From Leuctra nigra (Eukaryota; Arthropoda; Insecta; Plecoptera; Leuctridae): a DNA stretch of 64,000 bases. Below the pieces are notes generated by a model. The model saw only the letters and a program-made list of their open reading frames with translations, did not search any database and was not told the origin of the DNA. How positions within the stretch are numbered: position 1 is the stretch's first letter; every line of letters starts with the position of its first letter. The position numbers were made by a program, and so were the translations under genes. Positions 35,305 through 45,277 of this stretch are shown one piece after another. Location: assembly GCA_934045905.1 (NCBI GenBank), contig OW203763.1:36097017-36161016 (forward strand). The letters run 5' to 3'.

Positions 35305-36286
35305 TTGAGCGAGCGTAGCGAGCGTCACCACGGTACTCTTATGCCACTTTCTCTGTGTTTTTGTTTTTTTTGTTTTTTTTTGTGGTCACAGCCCAGGTCA
35401 AACCACTCAAGCAATCGATCTGAAATTTTGCACACATACTAACGTAATCTATTCGGTCCCTGGGATCGTTTTTGAACGGGATCCCGTGATTGGTTCAAAT
35501 TTAAAAAAATTATCTTTCGATTGGTTGTTCCGATCAATTTGAAATTTTGACAAGTCAATACGACCAACATTGTCCTCAATCTTACAAAGTTTCAGCCCAA
35601 TCCTCCCATTGGTTAAAATTTAAAACTATCTTTCCGGTGATTTTTGAAATTTAAACTAGAACCGTGTGACTGATAATTTTAAAAATTTGCGTGGTCATTG
35701 GGACCAACATTATCTGCGTTTTTGAAAAATTTCAGACTAATCTGTGCTAAAATCCAAAAGTTATTGACTTTTTACGGACATTTGGCGTGTTAAATGTCAA
35801 ATTTCTCGAAAATGATGATCACGGCATCTTCGACGCTTCAGTTCCAACTTTCAAGGTAGTTAGAGTAGAAACTTTCAAATGAATATGAAACTAATAATGA
35901 CTGTTCAACAGATTGTACACACACTAATATTATATGAGTGGTCCCAGGTATATTAAATAAAAATGTACAAAGATTCAGTCAAATGCTCCAATTGGTCAAA
36001 AGACAAAATGTTTGGATTTAGTTAAAATTATGCATGTTGATCAAGTACAAAATTATCTCTAAGTTTATAAATTTCAGCCCATTCGGTCAAGTATTTACAA
36101 ATTGTTGCCATTTTAAGAGATTCTGAAGAACTGTCAAAGGAGTTTGATAGAAAAGTTTAAAAATCACAGCAAATGGATTTGTTGGATTCCAGTGTATGGA
36201 AATTGGAAAAAGAAAATCAGTAATACTGTAGCATTTTCTTTGATTGAGTAAATCGTGTTTGGTGCTCTTATCAACGCGTTACAGTT
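35305..36286 (+). mobile_element. Dispersed repeat family G, copy 4
   Basis: It begins TTGAGCGAGCGTAGCGAGCG, carries a T-rich tract at 35355-35382 and ends GGTGCTCTTATCAACGCGTT. It corresponds inverted to 13549-14207. Confidence 0.65.
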
Positions 36287-36410
36287 AAACTGAAGGGCAG
36301 GTTCTTCGAGATCGTTCGTTTCGGTTTCCATGTACGGATTCACGGCTTACGACGTCAGACAAACAAAACAATCAACTGATTTGCCAGCTTGAATGATATT
36401 TCATTGAGTA

Positions 36411-37320
36411 TGACGTCACGCTCGATCATACGAGCACTCGCACGATCTCGATAGTCCTGGGTCTTGTAGATCATCAAGTATGACGTCACGCTCGATCATA
36501 CGAGCACTCGCACGATCTCGACAGTCCTGGGTCTTGTAGATCATCAAGTATGACGTCACGCTCGATCATACGAGCACTCGCACGATCTCGACAGTCCTGA
36601 GTCTTGTAGATCATCAAGTATGACGTCACGCTCGATCATACGAGCACTCGCACGATCTCGACAGTCCTGGGTCTTGTAGATCATCAAGTATGACGTCACG
36701 CTCGATCATACGAGCACTCGCACGATCTCGACAGTCCTGGGTCTTGTAGATCATCAAGTATGACGTCACGCTCGATCATACGAGCACTCGCACGATCTCG
36801 ACAGTCCTGGGTCTTGTAGATCATCAAGTATGACGTCACGCTCGATCATACGAGCACTCGCACGATCTCGACAGTCCTGGGTCTTGTAGATCATCAAGTA
36901 TGACGTCACGCTCGATCATACGAGCACTCGCACGATCTCGACAGTCCAGGGTCTTGTAGATCATCAAGTATGACGTCACGCTCGATCATACGAGCACTCG
37001 CACGATCTCGACAGTCCTGGGTCTTGTAGATCATCAAGTATGACGTCACGCTCGATCATACGAGCACTCGCACGATCTCGATAGTCCTGGGTCTTGTAGA
37101 TCATCAAGTATGACGTCACCCTCGATCATACGAGCACTCGCACGATCTCGACAGTCCTGGGTCTTGTAGATCATCAAGTATGACGTCACGCTCGATCATA
37201 CGAGCACTCGCACGATCTCGACAGTCCTGGGTCTTGTAGATCATCAAGTATGACGTCACGCTCGATCATACGAGCACTCGCACGATCTCGACAGTCCTGG
37301 GTCTTGTAGATCATCAAGTA
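36411..37320. repeat. Satellite: 13 exact 70-bp units, each with TGACGTCA
   Basis: Thirteen units of exactly 70 bp fill 910 bp with only scattered single-base changes (units 1 and 10 share ATAG for ACAG; unit 3 has CTGAG; unit 8 CCAGG; unit 11 CACC). Each begins TGACGTCACGCTCGATCATA and contains the stem CGAGCACTCG. The palindrome TGACGTCA matches the core of cAMP-response elements. Each unit carries seven CpG. There are no spacers, so it is not a CRISPR array. Confidence 0.97.
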
Positions 37321-38289
37321 GCAACAGAACTATCCATTATTCAGTGCAACACAACACTTCACCAGCCACATGTTTTCGCGATCATATTTCAAATTCCTGA
37401 ATGGAAAAAAATACTTTAGAGTCGACAGGACTTGCAGAAAATTTCGATTCCGAAGTAAAAAATTCCTAGAAATGCATGAAAATTCATTAGCCCTGGATTG
37501 TCATGACATTTTGTGATATTTAATCGTCACAATATTTATCGTCACTTATTTTATCGTGTGTTGCATGTTGCATATACTGCTGTGAAATAAGTTATTATAA
37601 TTCAAATATGGAAAACCACAAAAAAAAACATAAAAAGGCGGCCCTTACTTTTTATTTTAACGGCTGGACCGATTGTTTTCAAAATTTAACAGCATAGAGA
37701 TAAGGGGTAAATCTGAGTCCCTATATTATATAGTGATTCAAAAATATAATACAAAATAATTTTTCTCGTTGATAAGGTGCTATAACTTGGGCAATATATG
37801 GGTATATTTGGCACCTCTGCCCTAAATTAAAAGAAACAAAAAATAAAACGTTGAGTCACTAGAGACACAGATCTACTCTTTATCTATAACGTGGAAAAAT
37901 GTGAAGACAATCGGTAAAGCCGTTTAGAAAAAAGTAGGGGACGCCTTTTTGTGCTTCATAAAACATGGATTTCATCAAGTATCGTAGACTCTTAAAATAT
38001 CTCCCGAATTTTACCAATTTCCATATTTACATTAAAGTAATCGCGCAACATATTGCTTGCTTTTGAATTTACATTTATTGTTTGAGGAGTACTTCAGGAA
38101 CATTTGACGCATTAAGCTTTAAAAGGTTCAATTAGAATTTTTAGGAACCACTTATATAATCTAAAATAGTTATGTTTATTTTATTTACATTATGTAGTAT
38201 AGTTATTAATTTATCAATTTAATTCATTATTGTTAATTGTTATTCTGATTATTTGTTTACCTTGTTGGTTCATAATTTTCATAATTGAA
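37321..38289. other. AT-rich DNA with a 319-bp TIR element
   Basis: Positions 37632-37950 have inverted ends (AAAAAGGCGGCCCTTACTTT against AAAGTAGGGGACGCCTTTTT, with AACGGCTGGACCGATTG mirrored by CAATCGGTAAAGCCGTT). The rest is AT-rich and unassigned. Confidence 0.5.
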
Positions 38290-38323
38290 ATAATTCATTC
38301 ATAATTCTTACATTCATAATTCA

Positions 38324-38458
38324 TACGGAGATCAGCAGCGGTCATTTCTCATTCCCAAACTATTCAACACACTTCCACCCAGTTTACAAAATTTAGAAAA
38401 ATTTAAGACAGTTAAAAAGGCAATTAAAGAGTGGATTTTCACCACGGAGGTTGAATGA
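38324..38458 (+). pseudogene. 5'-truncated LINE, last 44 codons of ORF2
   Basis: The frame reads FLIPKLFNTLPPSLQNLEKF and then ...KTVKKAIKEWIF before a stop. This is the common LINE C-terminus pattern (LFNxLPxxL...FKxxVKxxL). A 3' untranslated stretch with (TTA)n, AATAAA and a poly-A tail ends at 38797, so the inserted fragment is about 38290-38797. The reverse-transcriptase core is missing. Confidence 0.65.
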
Positions 38459-39045
38459 AATTATTATTATTAATATTATTATTATTATTATTATTATTAT
38501 TATGGTGTTCTGATATTATGTATTATTTATTTATTTATTATTGTATGATATTTACCTTGATGTAGTATTTGTATCTATGGATTTGTTCACTTACTTTGTA
38601 ATTTGTAATTTGAATTTGAATTTGATGATTATTATTATTAAAAGTAGTTATTAGTTGTTTTATTGTGACGTATATTTATGTTGTTGTTGTTGTTGTTGTT
38701 TATATATAGCAGTCCTGCAGACAAGCCACTGTTTGGTTTTGTGGGACTGAGGATTTTCTTATGTACTATTAATTTGCAACAATAAATAAAAAAAAAAGGC
38801 AAAGACATTTCGAAAATAAATGTTTTATATATAGACTAAAGGTAGAAGAACTTTAATAAAGTACTGAAAGTAGGTACTTGACCAGTAATGGAGGGAAACA
38901 ATACCCAAGACAAAAGTACGCAGAAAATCGTGTTTCTTATATTATGGCCAATGAATGTGCAAATGAACTGGAATATATTTTCAAGCGGCTTGACAAATTT
39001 ACGAGACACGGGCAAAGGGTTAACGACCTGTATTATCTGTTACAG

Positions 39046-39285
39046 ACGCCTGAGCCAAAAAGAAAAGGGATAAGAGAGACCTTAGGGGGGATGGCAAAGA
39101 AGATCACCGGCGTTGCTAAGAAGGCCCCAGGCCACAGCAACGCCGCCGGCCCCAGCCATTCCCCTGGCGTTGCTCAGATGGCCCCCGGCCCAAGCAACGC
39201 CCCCAGCCCCAGCCACGCCCCCGAGACCCCGGGCAAGGGCAAGCTGAGGGACAAAATTAAGGAGTTCCTCTGGCCCAAACCCAAG
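39046..39285 (+). CDS. Exon D of the host gene (80 codons)
   Basis: A 240-bp GC-rich block lies between TTATCTGTTACAG and CCCAAG|GTATG, phase 0 at both ends. It starts TPEPKRKGIRETLGGMAKKI and contains three degenerate repeats of the type AKKAPGHSNAAGPSHSPG. It ends with a charged segment and the aromatic tail EFLWPKPK. The product looks disordered and basic. The frame is also open upstream to about 38896, with helical-looking sequence (ELEYIFKRLDKFTRHG...YYLLQ). The exon could therefore start earlier, at a weaker acceptor near 38895. The GC step and the strong acceptor at 39045 favour the shorter form. Confidence 0.7.
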
Positions 39286-39375
39286 GTATGTTATAACATT
39301 GTGGAAATCAACTCTATGTCACATTTTCCAGCGTTCAACCTGCGGGAAAACCCCATACATTTCACTCGGGTTCAC

Positions 39376-40636
39376 CATCTTCTCTCCCACTCTAGCGCTA
39401 CTTCATGATTCAATGCAGTGTAATGGCCCATGTATAGTTCTGTTAGCAGCAAGCAGTGTGATGCTATGAGAGAGGTTTGTCTGCCCAGGCCATCTTCTCT
39501 CGCACTACAGCGCTGCTTCATGATTCAATGCAGTGTAATGGCCCATGTATAGTTCTGTTAGCAGCAAGCAGTGTGATGCTATGAGAGAGGTTTGTCTGCC
39601 CAGGCCATCTTCTCTCGCACTACAGCGCTGCTTCATGATTCAATGCAGTGTAATGGCCCATGTATAGTTCTGTTAGCAGCAAGCAGTGTGATGCTATGAG
39701 AGAGGTTTGTCTGCCCAGGCCATCTTCTCTCGCACTACAGCGCTGCTTCATTATTCAATGCAATGTAATGGCCTATGTATAGTTCTGTTAGCAGCAAGCA
39801 GTGTGATGCTATGAGAGATGTTTGTCTGCCCAGGCCATCTTCTCTCGCACTACAGCGCTGCTTCATGATTCAATGCAGTGTAATGGCCCATGTATAGTTC
39901 TGTTAGCAGCAAGCAGTGTGATGCTATGAGAGATGTTTGTCTGCCCAGGCCATCTTCTCTCACACTCCAGCGCTGCTTCATGATTCAATTCAATGCAATG
40001 GCGCATGTATAGTTCTGTTAGCAGCAAGCAGTGTGATGCTATGAGAGATGTTTGTCTGTCCAGGCCATCTTCTCTCCCACTCTAGCGCTACTTCATGATT
40101 CAATGCAATGTATTGGCGCATGTATAGTTCTGTTAGCAGCAAGCAGTGTGATGCTATGAGAGATGTTTGTCTGCCCAGACCATCTTCTCTCGCACTACAG
40201 CGCTGCTTCATGATTCAATGCAGTGTAATGGCCCATGTATAGTTCTGTTAGCAGCAAGCAGTGTGATGCTATGAGAGATGTTTGTCTGCCCAGGCCATCT
40301 TCTCTCGCACTACAGCGCTGCTTCATAATTCAATGCAATGTAATGACATGTATAGTTCTGTTAGCAGCAACCAGTGTGATGCTATGAGAGATGTTTGTCT
40401 GCCCAGGCCATCTTCTCTCACACTCCAGCGCTGCTTCATGATTCAATTCAATGCAATGGCGCATGTATAGTTCTGTTAGCAGCAAGCAGTGTGATGCTAT
40501 GAGAGATGTTTGTCTGCCCAGGCCATCTTCTCTCGCACTACAGCGCTGCTTCATGATTCAATGCAATGTAATGACATGTATAGTTCTGTTAGCAGCAACC
40601 AGTGTGATGCTATGAGAGATGTTTGTCTGCCCAGGC
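39376..40636 (+). repeat. Tandem array of eleven 115-bp units, each ending in a splice-acceptor-like site
   Basis: Units start at 39376, 39491, 39606, 39721, 39836, 39951, 40066, 40181, 40296, 40409 and 40524. Nine are 115 bp and two are 113 bp. Each starts CATCTTCTCTC and ends with a pyrimidine-rich TTTGTCTGCCCAG. The AG of the last unit (40633-40634) is the acceptor of exon E. Shared variants (units 6 and 10; units 9 and 11) show growth by multi-unit unequal exchange. The unit is not a multiple of three, so it is not a coding repeat. Confidence 0.95.
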
Positions 40637-40838
40637 GCCTCGTGACCGGCCGACTGACCGCTATTTGCTCCGGCCCAACCCCGCCCCGACCCCAGCCGAG
40701 TGGTGGAGACTGCCCCAGCGCCGCGAGCGCCGATCCAGCCGCCAGGAGGCGTTCCAGCTGGCGCGGCGGCCACCACCTAACATGGAGCCCATCGCTTGGC
40801 TGGAGTCGCAGTCGGAGGAGTCTGACGAGGAGGTGGCG
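40635..40838 (+). CDS. Exon E of the host gene (68 codons)
   Basis: A 204-bp block with very high GC lies between TGTCTGCCCAG and GTGGCG|GTGAGT, phase 0 at both ends. It begins APRDRPTDRYLLRPNPAPTP, passes through an Arg-rich stretch (WWRLPQRRERRSSRQ) and ends in an acidic segment (WLESQSEESDEEVA). Its acceptor is the last copy of the 115-bp array. If the penultimate acceptor (40520-40521) were used, 113 more bases would be included and a second frame would be open across the exon, which would alter the downstream frame. Function unknown. Confidence 0.72.
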
Positions 40839-40862
40839 GTGAGTTCACTCGAGTTGTAAACA

Positions 40863-41065
40863 TTGTTTAACGGCGCGGTGACGACGAGCTCGTTTCGCGC
40901 AATATCTACGCTTAACTTTGTTGATAATAAGTGGAGGACACGGGGAGGGGTCGACCTAACGGGCCCGATCCGGGGGAGTCTGAAACTGGTGGGAAAGCCA
41001 GTTCAGAATGGCGACGGACCACATCTGGGGGGGGGGGGGAAGATCACCATCTCGAGGGAGGGACT
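40863..41065. repeat. GC-rich dispersed repeat, copy 2
   Basis: It matches 8183-8400 in blocks, starting at TTTAACGGCGCG. Here the TTTAA is uninterrupted, so it serves as the empty site for the 5-kb element. A G12-type tract lies at about 41028. Confidence 0.65.
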
Positions 41066-41536
41066 AGCGAATTCCTCTTTCTTGAGAAATCGATGAAACT
41101 CTACATAAATATAGATAGTTTAATTCTACACCATAATATTATGCCAAGAAAAAGTGGGCAAGCTGAACTAACTTCCGTGATATATCACTTTAAAGTATTG
41201 CTTTTAGCCTTTTTTTAAACATGGCGTCCATGCTAGAAATAATTCTCGCACCACTTCAGAATGGTTTGAGGCTGACTTCCCGACATAAGATTTGTGTAAA
41301 AAACTGATATGTGGTGTATCAGTTGCTCTAGTATTTTTTAATTTTTTTGGATATACATGTTCCTGGACGTTTTAATGAGCTAGGAGAGTTTTAGTGAAAA
41401 TAACTTGGCATCACTGGTTGAAAGAGATGGCTCAGAGAACAGCTGACTCATGGCAGGTGCGCTCTGATTGGTTGTTTGGGATTTGAGGGAGGTGAGAACT
41501 GCAAATGCAGTGTTGCCACTTAGAGTATCTACAGCC
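41066..41536. other. Intronic DNA without recognised features
   Basis: AT-rich, with no gene or repeat border I can support. The phrase TGTTCCTGGACGTTTTA resembles 51168 and 18518, which hints at an old dispersed repeat. Confidence 0.45.
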
Positions 41537-41828
41537 TTTTTATTTTATTTATTTATTATTTTCCAAATACACGCAGTGCATTTGCTGGCAGCAGGAATAG
41601 GGTAGCTTTCGTAACACTATGTGCCCTGCTGCCAGACATATACATAATAAATAATTCAACAATTTTCAATAATAAAAAAATTACATAGGTAAGTACAAAC
41701 TAATAAAAAAGAGGACAAAGTTATTATGCGAAAAATTAAAACATGAAAAAAATAACAGCAATATTAAATTGATTATATAACTGTAACAATTCTCAGTGCA
41801 AAGCACACGCATCCTCAGTTAATATCTT

Positions 41829-43835
41829 TCAGATCTGTTTCTTAAATATAATAAAGTCTAACTCCTGTCGTACATTGGTAGGGAGGGAATTGTACTGTGT
41901 TGCAACCCTTGCATAAAAGCCATTCTGATATTGTCCCGTTCTAGCAAAAGGTGGATTCACTGTTCCTAACTGAGCCTGCCTAACTGTTGATGACTGATTA
42001 ATTGAAATTCTTCCGAACGGATCCATATCTAATTTATGTTATAGCATTTTCTTTAAAAAATTTAAACCAAGCTCTGTAAAATGATTATCAAAAGTCACAA
42101 AATTACACTCTTTTAGCCTTTGTCCTTTCGACCAATCCTTCCTATTTGTAATGGATCTAGTTGCCCTATTCTGAATGGATTCTAATTTTGCTATATTGGC
42201 CTTAGTTGTTGGGTGGCATGCCGGACATCCGTAAGACATTATCGGCCTAACCATTGCCAAAAAAACAGTTCGCTTTACCCGTGGTCTAGCTCCGTGTAAC
42301 GTTCTCGTTAAAAATCCTAAAATTTTTGCAGCCTTGCCCCTAGCTACCTCTGTATGGACGTTCCATTTTATATTATCTGTCACCCAAACTCCTAGAATTC
42401 TCATTTTACAGTCCCTTTTAATAGCAACATTGTTAATATAATAGATGGTATCATTAATTGTTTTTGACCTAGATATGGACATGAACTGACATTTCTGAAA
42501 ATTAAGAGGAAGTAAATTCTTATTGCACCACATGTGCACACTTTCTAGATCTGTCTGCAGCCTGTGTACATCTGTATCTGTATCTATTTGTCTATATATG
42601 GTGCAGTCATCAGCATATTGGCACATCCTTGATGATACACTTTGAGGTAAATCCAACATAAATACGGTGAATAATAATGGGCCAAGTACAGAACCCTGTG
42701 GTACTCCAGATAGTACACTTTGAAACGTTGAAAATTTACCATCAAAAATTACTCGCATCTTTCGCCCAGTCAGAAAACAGCGCATCCACCTCAGCAAACT
42801 ACCAGATACACCGTACAATTCTAGTTTAACCAAGAGCCTCTCATGTTGAATGCGATCAAAAGCTTTCGCCCAATCCAAAGCTATGACGTCGATACGCGTC
42901 CCCACAACTCTGTTCAAGGAATGTTGCCACTCATCAATTGCACCAGTGAGCAAAGTAATGCAAGAACGCCCAGGAAGAAATCCATGTTGCTCAGGAACAA
43001 TTGCAATGCAGTCTTGTAGATGTTGAAGGAGCTGGACTTGAACTACTTTTTCCATGACTTTACCAACCACTGATGTAAGGGAAATGGGCCGATAATTAGA
43101 AATCTCACTCCTTTTTCCAGCTTTGTATACAGGGACAACATACGAGTGTTTACAATCCATTGGCAGTCCTTCGGTCATTGATGTTTCAAAGAGGAAGCAC
43201 AGAGAAGGAGCTAATTCCAGGGCACATTCATGCAGAATTCTGGATGGAATTCCATCCGGTCCCGTTGCACTATCTGGTCGCGTTTTCTTTAATGCTCGCA
43301 TAACTTCACATGGGAGGAAAGATATTGTTTGTAGAATAGCTGTATTCCCGCTTGAGGTAGATGAGCATGGGTCATGTACATTTATATCTGCAGTAAAATT
43401 CCCAAGAAAATGTTGGACGAACGACTCAGCCACCTTGGTAGGATCAGTTTCCTTTTCTCCATCACCTACATGAAAGTGTTGTGGAACTGAACTACCGCAT
43501 TTCCCGTGCACATACCTCCAGAGTTTCTTTCCATTACCACCACCCAATTTCCAGATATAGTGATCATGCGCTTTCCTGGAAGCCATTTTCGCCACATTCC
43601 TTGCAGTCCTATATTTCTCCCATCGGTTATCAGTCTTGGAAGCTTTCCACTTTCTGTACAGGGTATCCCTCTTGTGTATCATCTTGATGATGTCTCCACT
43701 TATCCACGGCGCCCTTCTTCTCGCGGACATGGCAACACTTGGTATAGTCGCATCCACGCAGTTCCAGAAAGCTTCTTTCCATGATTTCCAGATCTCTTCT
43801 ACATCAACAACATCCAAGTCATTCGAGCAAGGCAT
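41829..43835 (-). pseudogene. LINE reverse transcriptase, with premature TAA
   Basis: The main frame (43835-42039, 598 codons) has the RT blocks in order: NYRPISLTSV (about 248), EQHGFLPGRS (282), ALDWAKAFDRI (319), SGVPQGSVLGPLLF (376) and the catalytic YADD (407-410). The active-site aspartates are intact. TAA at 42039-42041 is followed in the same frame by 68 more codons with FARTGQYQNGFYARV and YNSLPTNV, the usual LINE C-terminal motif. The stop therefore truncates the protein. Upstream, a single-base shift near 43913 separates it from the endonuclease. It would act in target-primed reverse transcription if intact. Confidence 0.9.
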
Positions 43836-43914
43836 GTTTGCACTGAGCAGGGCTCGTAAGCGTACCCAGTCAGCTCTTCGATAATTTCGTACAACTCGTT
43901 TTACTATCTTGCGT

Positions 43915-44646
43915 CTAGGGACGCTGCCATTGTAACTGATATCGAACTGCTAAATGGTCACTAATGCCAGGAATGACCTCAATATTTGATATTTTGTTCG
44001 GATTGTTCGTCAACACTAAGTCCAGTGTTGATCTTGTCGACGCTGTTATGCGGGTTGCCTCAGTAACCATTTGATGAGGAAGCACACCAAGAAACGCAGA
44101 TAAAAATCTGTCTGCTAACGTATTTGCTGGCATTATGACATAATCTGCAGGAGCCCAGTCAATATCAAGGTTAAAATCTCCACACAGGAAAATGCTATCA
44201 TAATCTTGTTGTATATCTATGACTTTCTCAATTGAAGCTATCAAGTCGTCATTCAGTTGATCAGAACAATTGGGCGCCCTGTAAGCTGACCCCAACAGAA
44301 ACGAGCGATCTCCACACGAAATCTCCACCCATACTATTTCAGCACTGGTCTCAAGTGAAGCAACGCGTGTTGGGTTAAGTTTTGGTTTCACTGCCAACAG
44401 CACTCCTCCTCCACGACGCGACTTATTATTTTCACCATTCTCCCTGTCCTTTCTGAACACTGTGTAATTTTTGGAAATTATTTCAGCATCATTTACTGAG
44501 GAATTCAGCCACGTTTCACATACAAAAATAATTGCAGGATTCATTGTCTCTAACCAAGCCTGAGTCAACGGGTACTTCTTGATGCTCTTCAAACTTCTCG
44601 CATTAAACGAGAGACACGATATGTTTCCTCGCGTTCTGTCAATAAA
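43915..44646 (-). pseudogene. LINE APE-type endonuclease domain
   Basis: The frame begins just after a TGA at 44647 with SCLSFNARSLKSIKKYP and ends QWQRP at 43915. Motifs of AP-type LINE endonucleases are present: CETWL, AYRAPN, GDFN, STLDLVLTN and ISDH. The catalytic Glu, Asp/Asn and His positions look intact. The stop at 43915 lies in CCCTAGACG, where a one-base change restores the register of the downstream frame, so I read it as a frameshift rather than a natural end. Confidence 0.88.
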
Positions 44647-45170
44647 TCATTGATCATTTTGTGACGTAGTTGAATTGATGCTAGAATCAAAATATGATTC
44701 CGAAAAGTTTGGTAACGAGCAACGCCAACAACTCCATTTCCCTGATTTCTTGATTTGTCTGTGCTGCGTGTTAGAGAGATTCGCACACGTTCTGTGCGCA
44801 AAACCTTCACATTCATGACATTTTAGGAAGATCTGACTTCGCCTGCTGGACCTTTGCAAAGGAAACACTCAGGCCCTGGGTTGGTCTCCACATCGCCACA
44901 CATGACAAGCAGTGTTTTATTACTTGAACCATTGTTATTGACCATCTCGTGGTTGCAATCTTGAACTTGTATTAGGAACCCATTACTTGTGAATGTAGAT
45001 AAACTTGAGTGTGCTGGGCCAGGATTCATTTCAACATCACCAGCTAATGCTATTAGAAGTAGAATCAGAACGCGCCTAGCAGCAAGATTACAAGTTAGCT
45101 TCGTTAGTATCTGCACTCTTCCTCTCGTATACTCGGAATCCACGAAGATTACACATGGAACTGGTAACAT
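44647..45170 (-). pseudogene. LINE N-terminal region with two 2A motifs and a PHD finger
   Basis: From an ATG at 45170 the frame runs through a hydrophobic stretch (ARRVLILLLIALA) straight into GDVEMNPGP (45041-45015). After 39 residues comes a second GDVETNPGP (44897-44871). Both match the D(V/I)ExNPGP consensus for ribosome skipping between Gly and Pro. Next come CFLC, then, after a frameshift, CHEC, HRTC and WSCWRC, together a C4HC3 PHD finger. The PHD frame meets TGA at 44647-44649 and is then in register with the endonuclease. The original element may have had one long ORF cut by the 2A sites. Confidence 0.85.
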
Positions 45171-45277
45171 ACATTTCGATCGTGACAGGTTAATGAAACA
45201 AGCATCAAAATTCAATGCACTTATAGTTTCAGCATAGTATAACGATTCACCTGCACAATGTCTAATCGTTTCGTGTA

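Larger units (their letters stand above)
41537..45275 (-). mobile_element. CR1/L2-type LINE, nearly full length, inactivated
   Basis: On the - strand the order is two 2A motifs, a PHD finger, an APE endonuclease, a reverse transcriptase, a C-terminal domain, then a 3' end with (ATTT)-type repeats. About 200 bp before the 3' terminus is a perfect 11-bp-stem hairpin (41585-41595 with 41625-41635, CTGGCAGCAGG / CCTGCTGCCAG), which could serve reverse-transcriptase recognition. The element has at least four lesions: a frameshift near 44830-44868, TGA at 44647-44649, a 1-base frameshift near 43913 and TAA at 42039-42041. PHD fingers and 2A motifs are both known in CR1-group LINEs, which supports the class. 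Confidence 0.85.

Noticed and set aside
36411..37320. CRISPR-like array
   Set aside because: The units are contiguous 70-bp repeats with no variable spacers, and the context is eukaryotic.
39376..40636. 115-bp units as coding repeats
   Set aside because: The unit length is not divisible by three, and frames die within one or two units.
43123..43884. Plus-strand frames of 68-116 codons
   Set aside because: They are antisense shadows of the LINE reverse-transcriptase frame.
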